Source of the DNA: Hyphomicrobiales bacterium | GTDB taxonomy: Bacteria > Pseudomonadota > Alphaproteobacteria > Rhizobiales > Xanthobacteraceae | Length of the DNA: 64,000 bases | Direction of reading: 5' to 3' | Assembly (NCBI GenBank): GCA_018335895.1 | Contig: JAGXQU010000056.1 | Coordinates: 1-64,000 of the forward strand | Shown here: positions 29,777 through 39,382 of the stretch, one piece after another | Position numbering within the stretch: position 1 is the stretch's first letter | Layout of the letters: every line of letters starts with the position of its first letter | Program-made: the position numbers and the translations under genes | Notes under the pieces: generated by a model | Told to the model about the DNA's origin: nothing | The model's database searches: none | What the model saw: only the letters and a program-made list of their open reading frames with translations

Positions 29777-30721
29777 ATGCCGGAGAAACCAAAGCCAGTT
29801 CGTCGCCCCCGATTTCAACGGGCGAAACAGCCACCGGCTTTCCGTCTGACCGAAGACGATATCGATCTTATTTGGCAGCTAGGCCGTCATCGCTTTCTGC
29901 GCTCAACGCATCTCGCTGCATTGGCGGGACGATCCTTAGACCGCACGAATGACAGGCTGCTCCGGCTCTTCCACGCCGGTTATATCGATCGGCCGAGAGC
30001 CCAACTCGACTACTACCCGAACCGCGGATCGACGCCGATGGTCTACGCCCTCGGCGATAAAGGAGCAAAACTCCTAAGCGAGCGCGATGGGCTATCATTC
30101 TCCAATCTTGAATGGAGCCGCAAAAACCGTGAGGCGGGACGCCCATTTATCGAGCATCAACTGGAAATCATGGATTTCTACGTAGGATTGCAAATCGCTG
30201 CGGCTGCCAGAGATGGCGTAACAATTATTCATCCAGACGAGCTCGTCACTGCTTTCCCCGATCAAGTCTTCAGTTCCACCAATCCGTTCGCTCTGCAAAC
30301 TCGCGTCAATCATCATGGCACGATGCTAAATGTAGGCATCGTCCCCGATCTTGTATTTGGATTGCGGTTTCCAGATAACTCACGACGTTGTTTCATGGTC
30401 GAGATTGATCGCGGGACCATGCCCGTTACACGATCCAATTTGATGCAGACGAGTTTCGACCGAAAAATGCGCGCCTATCTCAGTGCTTATGCCGCGCGCC
30501 AGCATGAACGTCACTTTGGTTGGAAAACGTTCCGAGTACTTACTGTTACCACAGACCAGAATCGCATCGATTCTATGTGCGAAGCGCTTGCTGATCTGCG
30601 GGTGCCGCAAAGTCCGGGCGCAACATTATTCTTCTTTGCGGCGCGTCCTGAGCTTCATGCCTCCGATCCACTTCTACACGATTGGAAAGATGGAACAGGC
30701 CGAAACGTCTCTTTGATGTAG
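29777..30721 (+). CDS. Replication-relaxation family protein (element A)
   Basis: LTEDDIDLIWQLGRHRFLRSTHLAAL...VYALGDKGAKLL; homolog at 45169. Confidence 0.75.
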   Translation: MPEKPKPVRRPRFQRAKQPPAFRLTEDDIDLIWQLGRHRFLRSTHLAALAGRSLDRTNDRLLRLFHAGYIDRPRAQLDYYPNRGSTPMVYALGDKGAKLLSERDGLSFSNLEWSRKNREAGRPFIEHQLEIMDFYVGLQIAAAARDGVTIIHPDELVTAFPDQVFSSTNPFALQTRVNHHGTMLNVGIVPDLVFGLRFPDNSRRCFMVEIDRGTMPVTRSNLMQTSFDRKMRAYLSAYAARQHERHFGWKTFRVLTVTTDQNRIDSMCEALADLRVPQSPGATLFFFAARPELHASDPLLHDWKDGTGRNVSLM

Positions 30722-30861
30722 CAGCGTTTGACAGAATGCCGTTGGCAAGTATCGTGAAGGCAGTTCCCGTCATTATCCCTTTCTTCGCTGGCAGGCGCGA
30801 GCCCGTGCGTGCTCGTGCCTGCCCACGCAGGAAACCAACCCGCTACAAAGGGAGAAAACCA

Positions 30862-31134
30862 ATGGCGGATAAAGAAGCACCCCGACAACCGACGCACCGT
30901 GCCTATGCCGTGATCCGGCGCGAGGGCCAGGATGATTTCTGGCTCAATCTTGGCCTTGTGTTCCCGCACAAGGACGGCAGCGGCTTCAACATTATGTTGC
31001 AAGCCTTGCCGCTCGACGGAAAAATTGTCTGCCGGGAAATCGCTGATGATCATACGGAAGAAGAACAGGCTTCGGAATCCGGGCCGCGCCGCGGCGGAAA
31101 TGATAAAGATCGTTCGCGCTCACAACGACGCTGA
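30862..31134 (+). CDS. Small conserved element protein
   Basis: RAYAVIRREGQDDFWLNLGLVFPHKDGSGFNIMLQALPLDG; homolog at 59492-59746. Confidence 0.65.
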   Translation: MADKEAPRQPTHRAYAVIRREGQDDFWLNLGLVFPHKDGSGFNIMLQALPLDGKIVCREIADDHTEEEQASESGPRRGGNDKDRSRSQRR

Positions 31135-31137
31135 CGA

Positions 31138-31171
31138 GAAGAGCCGTTCCTTTAGGGACGGCTCTTCTTAT
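31138..31171. terminator. Hairpin terminator
   Basis: AAGAGCCGTTCCTTTAGGGACGGCTCTTCTT. Confidence 0.6.
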
Positions 31172-31224
31172 TGGGTTTGAGAAAAACCATTTTCGCCGCG
31201 TCCGTAAGGCAACGGAGGAGGACC

Positions 31225-32076
31225 TCAATTGTACGACCTGCGATGCCGAGCAATTCGCTCCAGTTTCAGCGTATTGCTTAGCGATCGATTGCTAGCGATT
31301 AGCAGGTTCATTCTATCGGATAACTCGTCGAGCTTTTCGTCAACGGACTTTGCGCTAGTCACGCCATCGGAAATGATCGATCCCGACCTTGGCATCGCGT
31401 CGACGACGACGGCGATCAATAGGTTCAAAACGGTGAAGGTCGAAACGAGAATGAATATTACAAAGAATACGCCAGCGTATGCATGCGTCTTTTCAATTTC
31501 TCGTACGATGTCCGCCCAGCCTTCCAGAGTCATGATCTGGAAGAGGGTGAAGGTCGACTCGAAGAGTCCGCCAAACCATTGCGGATACTGTTGGCCAAAA
31601 AGCTTCGCTGCCATCACTGCAAAGACATACATGAATATTCCTAGAATCGCGGTGATCGAGCCCAGGCCGGGCAATGCAGTTACGAAGCCTTGCAGGACTC
31701 GCCGCAATTGAGGGAAAGCGGAGATGAGCCGAAGTACGCGCAGTACTCGCATGGCGCGTAGTACTGAAAAGGCGTCGCTGGCTGGGACGACGGCAATGGC
31801 GACGACCGCTGTGTCAAACAGGCTCCAAGGATCTCTAAAGAAGCGTTTTCCGTGCGCTAAGACCCGGAGTATGATTTCAATTGCGAAGATCCCGAGAATC
31901 GCGCGGTCCACAAGCTTTAATAGAGCGCCATGGCGCTCCATGATGGTAGGGAAGGTCTCGAGACCTAAAATAACGGCGTTGATCAGAATGAGCGCAATTA
32001 CCGAGCGCGTGAATGCATTCGACTCGATCAGCGTCAGGAGTTTTCGACGCCAAATCGCCGGCTCAGTATTAGTCAC
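31225..32076 (-). CDS. BacNav-type voltage-gated cation channel (filter TLEGWAD), cargo
   Basis: S4 RAMRVLRVLRLI; pore QIMTLEGWADIV; homolog of 3760-4644. Confidence 0.87.
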   Translation of the reverse strand: MTNTEPAIWRRKLLTLIESNAFTRSVIALILINAVILGLETFPTIMERHGALLKLVDRAILGIFAIEIILRVLAHGKRFFRDPWSLFDTAVVAIAVVPASDAFSVLRAMRVLRVLRLISAFPQLRRVLQGFVTALPGLGSITAILGIFMYVFAVMAAKLFGQQYPQWFGGLFESTFTLFQIMTLEGWADIVREIEKTHAYAGVFFVIFILVSTFTVLNLLIAVVVDAMPRSGSIISDGVTSAKSVDEKLDELSDRMNLLIASNRSLSNTLKLERIARHRRSYN

Positions 32077-32084
32077 AGGATACC

Positions 32085-33068
32085 TCAGCTCTTGGCCTGC
32101 AGTTGACTATCTCGTGTCTTGTAGAGCGAATAGAGGACGCCTCCACCGATCAAACCAAGTGTGACAGTCAGCGAGATGCTCGATGGGAACTTGTCCCAAC
32201 CGGCCAAGTCAGCGACGAAAATCTTCGAGCCTATAAAGATCAGAACAAGTGCTAGCGCCTGCTTCAGATAGGCAAAACGGTCGATAATGGCTGCCAGCGC
32301 AAAATAGAGCGCACGCAGCCCCAGGATTGCAAAGATGTTTGACGTATAGACGACAAACGGATCGGTAGTAATTGCAAAGATTGCAGGAACGCTATCGACG
32401 GCGAAGATAAGATCGACGATCTCGACCATGATAAGCGCGACGAAAAGCGGTGTCGCCCAAATTACCGCCTTTCCAGTTACCGGGTGTGGCTTTCGAACGA
32501 CGAATTTTTCGCCTTGAAGCGTAGGCGTGATACGCATGGTTCTGCGCATGAGCTTGAGTAGGGGATTGTTTTCGATATCGGGGAGCTTGTCTCCGATAAT
32601 CAGCATTTTTACACCGGTTGCGACCAGAAACACCGCAAAGATGTATAGCACCCAGCTGAATTCGGCGACTAGCGTTGCCCCAAGACCAATCATGATCGCG
32701 CGCAACACGATCACGCCAAGAATCCCCCAGAATAGAACACGATGCTGATATGCGGCAGGAACTGCGAAATAAGTGAAGATCAGGGAAATGATGAACACAT
32801 TGTCCATCGCGAGCGTCTTCTCGACCAGAAAGCCGGTGACATACTCCGTCGCACTTTGTGCGCCGATGCTGTACCAGACCCAAACGCCAAACAGCAGTGC
32901 GATACCGATATAGAAAGAACTCATCCAGAGGCTTTCGGAAACTCCGATCGCCTTCGACTTACGGTGAAGTATCCCGAGGTCGATAACGAGTAACGCAATT
33001 ACGATCCCGATAAACAGAAGCCACATCCATGTGGGTTTTCCCATTACCGGGTAGAGTAGAAATTCCAT
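32085..33068 (-). CDS. TerC/Alx family membrane protein
   Basis: KTLAMDNVFIISLIFTYFAVP...DLIFAVDSVPAIFAIT. Confidence 0.9.
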   Translation of the reverse strand: MEFLLYPVMGKPTWMWLLFIGIVIALLVIDLGILHRKSKAIGVSESLWMSSFYIGIALLFGVWVWYSIGAQSATEYVTGFLVEKTLAMDNVFIISLIFTYFAVPAAYQHRVLFWGILGVIVLRAIMIGLGATLVAEFSWVLYIFAVFLVATGVKMLIIGDKLPDIENNPLLKLMRRTMRITPTLQGEKFVVRKPHPVTGKAVIWATPLFVALIMVEIVDLIFAVDSVPAIFAITTDPFVVYTSNIFAILGLRALYFALAAIIDRFAYLKQALALVLIFIGSKIFVADLAGWDKFPSSISLTVTLGLIGGGVLYSLYKTRDSQLQAKS

Positions 33069-33235
33069 TTCCATTCCTCGTATTCCGAACCGCTGGCCTA
33101 TTGGCGGACCAATTGATGGATCCAGCATCTTTTTCAGCTCAAACGCTCTCGAAAACGAGCCAATTAATGCCGTCGCGATCGCGGCCTTATGCCAATTCGG
33201 CAAGCCTTTTTGAAACAAGTTCTCTCACTGTCAGC

Positions 33236-33252
33236 CATTGAAAAACTCAATG
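33236..33252. promoter_or_regulatory. CATTGA-N5-TCAATG palindrome, site 1
   Basis: CATTGAAAAACTCAATG between terC and the DUF533 gene. Confidence 0.65.
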
Positions 33253-33368
33253 CGATTTGAGCATTGATAAAATCCATAGGTGAAATTTGGTGGGTGAAAA
33301 CAGCTGCGACGCGCAAGAACGCCGCTACATGGAAAGCATCGCGCAAAAAGCGCTAAGCTTGACAGGAG

Positions 33369-34187
33369 TTGAAAATGATCGACTTGAACCAAGTGCTGGC
33401 AAAAGTGATGGGTGGCGCAACCACGTCAACCCAGCCTGAGGAAATGCCCGTTCCGGTACCCCATACCAATCACCAAGTATCGCGGCAGCGTATTTGGCCG
33501 CCGTCTACCCAATCAACGCATGACAACTCTGGCAATGATGGGCTGCTGAATCAGTTAGGCGCGCTTGGCGTAGGAGCGGCTGCCGGCGGATTAGCTGGTA
33601 GTCTACTCGGCTCAAAGAAGATGCGCGAAGTAGCGGGCACCGTCCTGCAAGTCGGCGCGGTAGCAGCCGTTGGCGGCCTTGCCTACAAGGCATTTCAAAA
33701 CTATCGGCAGGGTAAGCCGGTTGTGCCCCAAGGCATTACCGATATGCTTGCCGCGCGTGCGCCTGCCGGAAATTCACCACCGGATGCGGCAGCCGATCGC
33801 TGGATACCAGACAGCAACGATTCCGGCGAAACCGCGATGCTGCTATTACAGGCAATGGTTGCGGCCGCGGCCGCAGACGGACGGCTCGATAAGACTGAAT
33901 ATCATCGAATTCAGGAGCACTTGCACAAGAACGGATTTTCTGGCGAAGAGCAGCTTTTGCTAAGCCAGTTCATGATGCATCCATGCACCATCGAAGATCT
34001 TGCGGCAGCTGCAACGACACTCGAACAACGCGTCGAGATCTACACCGCCGCCCGTCTCGCTATCGACAATGACACGGCCAGCGAGCATGAATGGCTAGAA
34101 AAACTGGCGAAAGCCCTGGATATCCCGGCTCAGCTGAAAGCGCACATCGATGCGATTGGGGGAAGCCCCGAGGCGGCAGCCGCCTAA
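33369..34187 (+). CDS. DUF533 / TerB-like protein
   Basis: Gly-rich N-terminal region then TerB-like MLLLQAMVAAAAADGRLDKTEYHRI. Confidence 0.82.
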   Translation: MKMIDLNQVLAKVMGGATTSTQPEEMPVPVPHTNHQVSRQRIWPPSTQSTHDNSGNDGLLNQLGALGVGAAAGGLAGSLLGSKKMREVAGTVLQVGAVAAVGGLAYKAFQNYRQGKPVVPQGITDMLAARAPAGNSPPDAAADRWIPDSNDSGETAMLLLQAMVAAAAADGRLDKTEYHRIQEHLHKNGFSGEEQLLLSQFMMHPCTIEDLAAAATTLEQRVEIYTAARLAIDNDTASEHEWLEKLAKALDIPAQLKAHIDAIGGSPEAAAA

Positions 34188-34282
34188 AAAGGCTGCACGG
34201 ACCCGGCCAGCGTAAGTCGGCCGGGTCCAATGATTACTTGGCGAAAACTCTGCACTTCTTATCGTCCACGACGGTGAATATA

Positions 34283-34307
34283 CTCGGTATAGGAATAATC
34301 TACCGAG
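34283..34307. promoter_or_regulatory. Inverted repeat upstream of lysR-type gene
   Basis: CTCGGTA-N11-TACCGAG. Confidence 0.45.
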
Positions 34308-34323
34308 CGTATGTCGATAGCCA

Positions 34324-35205
34324 ATGACCTCATCACTCCCGTTTGATTTCGACCTGTTGCGCTCGTTTGTGGCCGTTGCGGATAACCGAAGCTTTACGCG
34401 AGCAGCAGCGCGTGTCGGCCGCACGCAGTCGACTGTCAGTCTGCAAATAAAGAAGCTCGAAGAAAACTTGGCTACCTCGCTGTTCGAGAGAGGTGGTCGC
34501 GAGTTACAGTTGACTGCGGAAGGCGAGATCATGTTGACGTTTGCGCGTCAGCTATTGCAGCTCGCCGATGAGGCGCGGTCTCGGATGCTGGAGCCTGAAG
34601 TCGAAGGCGTTGTACGACTAGGAACACCCGAAGACTTCGCAACCGTTTATCTTCCTGACGTTCTTGCCAAATTTGCCAGAACCCATCCGCGCGTAACACT
34701 GGAAGTTAACTGCAACTTTAGTGTGAATCTGCTGGAAGGCTTTTCAAAGGGTGAATACGACATCGTGCTCGTAAAACGAGAGCCGCAGGGGCCGACCGGC
34801 GGCATTGCTGTTTGGCGTGACACACTGGTGTGGGTCGGTAGCCCAGTATTCGCGCTGCAGCCTGGACAGCCCATTCCGTTGGTTTTGGCGCCTGCTCCAG
34901 ACATTTATCGAAAGCGCGCTTTGGCAGCATTGGAAAACGTCAAACGGCCGTGGCGAATTGCTTTTACGAGTCCAAGTAGCGAAGGACTTCTGGCTGCGGT
35001 TCGCGCCGGTCTAGGCGTCACGATCCTGTCGAAAGACATGGTTCCTGAGGGGTTTGTCTTGATGGATACGCACCACGGGTTGCCGATACTACCTGACGCT
35101 GAAATCGCCCTATACCAAGCACCCGGCAGCGCTTCGCGGGCGACGCAGTTGCTTTCGGAAGTGATCATTCATGCCTTAGAGGTTTCGCCCACGCGGCACT
35201 CTTAA
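34324..35205 (+). CDS. LysR family transcriptional regulator
   Basis: FDLLRSFVAVADNRSFTRAAARVGRTQSTVSLQIKKLEE. Confidence 0.92.
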   Translation: MTSSLPFDFDLLRSFVAVADNRSFTRAAARVGRTQSTVSLQIKKLEENLATSLFERGGRELQLTAEGEIMLTFARQLLQLADEARSRMLEPEVEGVVRLGTPEDFATVYLPDVLAKFARTHPRVTLEVNCNFSVNLLEGFSKGEYDIVLVKREPQGPTGGIAVWRDTLVWVGSPVFALQPGQPIPLVLAPAPDIYRKRALAALENVKRPWRIAFTSPSSEGLLAAVRAGLGVTILSKDMVPEGFVLMDTHHGLPILPDAEIALYQAPGSASRATQLLSEVIIHALEVSPTRHS

Positions 35206-35257
35206 AATTCAGACGCCGATTACACCTCTTGCGTACCAGAGTAGCCGACGAGCAGTG

Positions 35258-35274
35258 CATTGAAGTTCTCAATG
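35258..35274. promoter_or_regulatory. CATTGA-N5-TCAATG palindrome, site 2
   Basis: CATTGAAGTTCTCAATG upstream of usp gene. Confidence 0.65.
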
Positions 35275-35392
35275 GCACGGATTGCTACAATCAATTTTCA
35301 ATTCGCTACTTCAGTCGATACACAGAAATGAAGATACTGCGGGCTCGCATAGCAATTCCCCACGTTCCCGCCAAAAACCTGTGAGACCGTCG

Positions 35393-36235
35393 ATGCCGTT
35401 CAAAGACGTCTTAATTGCACTATCAACTTACCCAGATCCGACGCCCTTTGTTGCGATCGATCAAGGCACAGACTTTGCTGCTACCTTCAATGCTAGAATT
35501 TCGGCAATCGCCTGCGCCATTGAAGTTCGCGCTCCCGGTCATGTTTTAGCCGATACCTTGTTGGGGTTCTCGACGATGGCGGCGGCCGTAACACAGAAAA
35601 GTGCTCAACAGGCTGAGGCACTTCTTAGGGTATTTGAAGAGACAGCCCGGAAACGTGGCGTGTTTCAGGAGCGGATACTAGAGCACTGTCTGGTTACCGA
35701 AGTACCTAATTTGCTCACTCAATATGCTCGAACGAAAGATCTTTCTATCGTGCCAGTACCGGAAGAAGGATTGCACGATCAATGGTATGCGGAATCCGTA
35801 ATTTTTGGCTCGGGTCGCCCTACGTTGGTGATGCCACACACCAAGAAACGCAGTTTCCCGCTTAATGCGGTGCTGATTGCTTGGGATTTCAGCCGGCCGG
35901 CGGCGAGAGCTGTCGCTGACGCGCTTCCAATCCTAAGGCAGGCCAAGAAGACATCTATTCTGATTGTCACCAATGAAAAAAACCTCGATTCAGATCACTT
36001 GGGCAGCGAGTTGCAGAAACATCTGCAATGTCATGGCATCGAAGCTGTTTTGGAAACTGTAGATGCAGGCGGCCGGAGCATCGGCGACGTCCTGAGAAAT
36101 TCAGTCGAGTCAAAAAACGCTGATCTGCTCGTTATGGGAGCTTTTGGGCACTCCCGCATTCGGGACTTTGTTTTGGGTGGCGCAACGAAGAGCATCATCG
36201 CGCAGCCGCCTATACCGATATTCCTTTCTCATTGA
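35393..36235 (+). CDS. Universal stress protein
   Basis: C-terminal LLVMGAFGHSRIRDFVLGGATKSIIAQPPIPIFLSH. Confidence 0.88.
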   Translation: MPFKDVLIALSTYPDPTPFVAIDQGTDFAATFNARISAIACAIEVRAPGHVLADTLLGFSTMAAAVTQKSAQQAEALLRVFEETARKRGVFQERILEHCLVTEVPNLLTQYARTKDLSIVPVPEEGLHDQWYAESVIFGSGRPTLVMPHTKKRSFPLNAVLIAWDFSRPAARAVADALPILRQAKKTSILIVTNEKNLDSDHLGSELQKHLQCHGIEAVLETVDAGGRSIGDVLRNSVESKNADLLVMGAFGHSRIRDFVLGGATKSIIAQPPIPIFLSH

Positions 36236-36383
36236 GCCGAATTACCGCAGTAATTTGTAAACAATGCTAGAAACAAAGCTTCACGTTATTGTCCCCGATG
36301 AAGCAATTCCATTCTAGGATTTATCTTCCATACTGCTCTTCGGGCTGGATAACTTTTGTGGCTCTCCAGCCCGTTCGGAGGCT

Positions 36384-36487
36384 GAATTAGCGCTGTACTA
36401 GGCACTGGCAGTACTTAACGAGCCACACAGTTGTTTTCGGAAGTCATCATTCATGCTTTGGAGGCGTCGCTCGCGCGCAATCCCTAA
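36384..36487 (+). pseudogene. Remnant of a second lysR 3' end
   Basis: CAGTTGTTTTCGGAAGTCATCATTCATGCTTTGGAGG matches 35147-35186 (CAGTTGCTTTCGGAAGTGATCATTCATGCCTTAGAGG). Confidence 0.65.
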
Positions 36488-36541
36488 CCTTTTAACGCTG
36501 GCGGTCACTCTAACTGATCTTTAAAAAACGAACAGCGCCCC

Positions 36542-36558
36542 CATTGAAAATATCAATG
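36542..36558. promoter_or_regulatory. CATTGA-N5-TCAATG palindrome, site 3
   Basis: CATTGAAAATATCAATG upstream of sbtA. Confidence 0.65.
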
Positions 36559-36634
36559 GGTCTGATTGCGACATTCAATTTCCAATTGGCTGTTTGAGAC
36601 AGTACACCGACGCGCTTAGCGTCACAGGTGTCAA

Positions 36635-37609
36635 TTGTCATTCTTCGAGCCAGCGTTACAAAATCTGCTTTCGCCGGCGATTCTATTTTTCGGGCTGGGT
36701 CTCGTCGCATCGTTGTTGCGATCTGACCTCTCGATTCCCGAATCAGTTGCTAAATTCCTTGCACTATCACTTCTGTTCTCCATAGGGTTTCGCGGTGGCA
36801 CTGAGATCGCACACTACGGCATCGATTCGCGCCTCATGCTGGCGCTTGGAGCAGGCGCCGGACTGTCTTTCTTGACGCCCTTCGCAGCTTTTGGCCTTCT
36901 GCGGGTGGTTTCGAGCTTCCGTCCGCTCGATGCAGCCGCCGTATCCGCGCATTACGGTTCGATCTCTATCGTGACCTTTATCGCTGCGACGAGCGCTTTG
37001 GGTCGTCAGTCGATTCCCTATGAAGGTTTCATGGTGGGCGTCGCTGCAGCGATGGAGACGCCAGCAATACTCGCTGCTCTCTTGATCGCACAGCGAACAT
37101 CTAGTGGCGTTGTTTCTGACACAGCCGACCTGTGGCGGCATTCGTTCCTCAACGGATCGGTCGTGATCTTGATCGGCGCACTACTGATTGGAATAATAAC
37201 GGGTGAACGGGGAGCCGCAGCGTTGAAGCCGTTCGTTCTTGACCTGTTTCCGGGACTGTTGTGTCTATTTTTGCTCGACATTGGAATTCTGGTTGGCAGA
37301 GGACTTGAGCAGGGCCGCAGATACCTGACCGCAAAAGTGGGATTGTTCGCATTCCTGATGCCACTCGTCGGAGCGACTGCCGCAGCACTTTTATCCTACG
37401 CGATCGGTTTGTCAGTTGGCGGCGCGGCGCTGTTTATGACCCTGGCAGCTTCGGCCTCCTATATCGCCGTTCCCGCAGCGCTTCGCCTCGCTATGCCGCA
37501 AGCAAACCCAGCGATCGGTCTCACTCTTTCGTTGGGCCTTACGTTTCCGTTCAATCTTGTAATCGGTATCCCTCTCTACATGTGGCTAGCGCAGAAAATC
37601 ATACGATGA
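36635..37609 (+). CDS. sbtA: SbtA-type sodium-dependent bicarbonate permease, cargo copy
   Basis: Colinear with the 5033-6010 protein but diverged. Confidence 0.85.
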   Translation: MSFFEPALQNLLSPAILFFGLGLVASLLRSDLSIPESVAKFLALSLLFSIGFRGGTEIAHYGIDSRLMLALGAGAGLSFLTPFAAFGLLRVVSSFRPLDAAAVSAHYGSISIVTFIAATSALGRQSIPYEGFMVGVAAAMETPAILAALLIAQRTSSGVVSDTADLWRHSFLNGSVVILIGALLIGIITGERGAAALKPFVLDLFPGLLCLFLLDIGILVGRGLEQGRRYLTAKVGLFAFLMPLVGATAAALLSYAIGLSVGGAALFMTLAASASYIAVPAALRLAMPQANPAIGLTLSLGLTFPFNLVIGIPLYMWLAQKIIR

Positions 37610-37929
37610 GTGAGATCGTGCAAACGTTCCCAAAGAAAAAGATCGAACTGATTATTGAGGCGCCTGCGCTCAAGAATGTCATACGTGCATTCGAGAAGAG
37701 AAAAATCGTTGGGTACACAGTGTTTCCGGTCTTGGCCGGCAGCGGACACGAAGGTCAGTGGGATTCGTCAGGAGCAGTGGGCGACACCGGGCGCATGACC
37801 TGCGTCGTCTGCGTTCTCGACCCAGCAGAACTGGATTTGGTGATGTTCGACGTGGACAAGATTATTCGCGCTCAAATTGGAATTGCGCTGATCAGCGATG
37901 TGCAGGTCATTCGTCGAGATCATTTCTGA
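37606..37929 (+). CDS. sbtB: SbtB-like PII protein, cargo copy
   Basis: ATGA overlap with sbtA; KKKIELIIEAPALKNVIRAFEKRKIVGYTVFPVLAGSGHEGQW. Confidence 0.82.
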   Translation: MSEIVQTFPKKKIELIIEAPALKNVIRAFEKRKIVGYTVFPVLAGSGHEGQWDSSGAVGDTGRMTCVVCVLDPAELDLVMFDVDKIIRAQIGIALISDVQVIRRDHF

Positions 37930-38795
37930 TGCTCATGTCTGGAGTAAATAAGTATCAAGGCAGACGTGCGGTTCTGACTACAATGCACCGAAAAGAGGCT
38001 GCTATTGCTCCACCGCTTCAAAATAAACTGCGGCTTAAAGTAGAGGTGAACCGCGGAATAAATACGGACGTGCTGGGGACTTTTACCCGAGAGGTCGCCC
38101 GCGAAAAGGACATGCTTGCAACAGCCATCGAAAAAGCGCGCATCGGAATGAAGCACTCCCGACAATCTCTCGGCATCTCATCCGAAGGTAGCTTTGGACC
38201 TCATCCATCGATTCCCTTTTTAGGAATAAATAGAGAGTTAATTGTATTCGTCGATGACGAAAGACATATAGTTGTCCATGAACTCGTCACTACGGAAGAC
38301 ACCAACTTTTCTAGCGCGGCTGTTTCACCGGACGAAGATGTATCCGAATTTCTTCGCGCCGCACAGTTTCCTGATCATGCTGTGGTCATAAGCCCTCATG
38401 AATCTTTGGATTACAGGCCGACATTTAAGGGCATACGTGAGCGGACGGTGCTCCATGGCCTGATCCGGCGCTGTGCCGACGCTTCTTCGGACGGAAAAGC
38501 GCTCTTGCAAACCGACATGCGCGCGAATTTTAACCCTACACGAATGAAGATGATTGCAACTTGCGCAGACAAGCTGGCCGACCGTCTAAGATCAGAGTGC
38601 CCAGAATGCCTTGAAGTTGGGTGGGGCATTGTTGATATAGAGCGAGGTCTACCCTGCGATTTCTGCGGCGAAGCAACAAAGGCAGTGAAGTTTGAAATCT
38701 GGGGTTGTGTTCGGTGCACTTGCCGAGAAAAACGCTTTCGTCTCGACGGTAGGTCGTCTAGTGAGCAGCAGCACTGTGATTCCTGCAATCCATAG
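37929..38795 (+). CDS. DUF6671-type protein
   Basis: RRAVLTTMHRKEAAIAPPL and C-terminal Cys clusters; start overlaps sbtB stop. Confidence 0.72.
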   Translation: MLMSGVNKYQGRRAVLTTMHRKEAAIAPPLQNKLRLKVEVNRGINTDVLGTFTREVAREKDMLATAIEKARIGMKHSRQSLGISSEGSFGPHPSIPFLGINRELIVFVDDERHIVVHELVTTEDTNFSSAAVSPDEDVSEFLRAAQFPDHAVVISPHESLDYRPTFKGIRERTVLHGLIRRCADASSDGKALLQTDMRANFNPTRMKMIATCADKLADRLRSECPECLEVGWGIVDIERGLPCDFCGEATKAVKFEIWGCVRCTCREKRFRLDGRSSSEQQHCDSCNP

Positions 38796-38836
38796 AAAAT
38801 CCGAATTTCCCGAGCCCGTGCGCAAAAAAACTTAAG

Positions 38837-39382
38837 ATGCTGCCTTACGATTCAAAGCCCGCCGGTGTCATTCGTTCCATAAGGCAGCGTTGGTTGTTCG
38901 GACTATGGGATCGCGCTCGATCTGGCGCTGATATTCCGCATTGGTCTAAACTTCAGGCATCAGATCTTGCATCTTGCTTTGATTGCTTAAACTTCATCAA
39001 GGTCTTTCATTTGAATGGCGCACTTCGATTTCAGATTCTCGCTCATGGCCAACAAATTGGTGTAATGTTTGGTAAAGCGAGCTGCGCAGGAAAATTTCTC
39101 GACGAGGTGATTCCCAAATCCGGGCTTCAAGCGAATCTGGAATCTTACAATCAAGCCGTACAGTTGAAGACACCAATTTATACGACATCTAACGCTACGG
39201 CGGTCGACGGAATGCCAGTCGTATATGAGCGCCTATTGCTCCCTTTCTCGGAATCTCGGGATCAGGTGACCCACATTATTGGGATGCTTGAGCCCATGAG
39301 CACCGAAGGTAAGTTCGACCGTAGGAACCTCTTTTCATCTGGCATGGCCGAGCAACTAACCGTCAAGGCGTCAATAAAATAG
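38837..39382 (+). CDS. PAS-domain (PAS_5-like) protein
   Basis: ADIPHWSKLQASDLASCFDCLNFIKVF...VYERLLLPFSESRDQVTHIIGML. Confidence 0.65.
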   Translation: MLPYDSKPAGVIRSIRQRWLFGLWDRARSGADIPHWSKLQASDLASCFDCLNFIKVFHLNGALRFQILAHGQQIGVMFGKASCAGKFLDEVIPKSGLQANLESYNQAVQLKTPIYTTSNATAVDGMPVVYERLLLPFSESRDQVTHIIGMLEPMSTEGKFDRRNLFSSGMAEQLTVKASIK

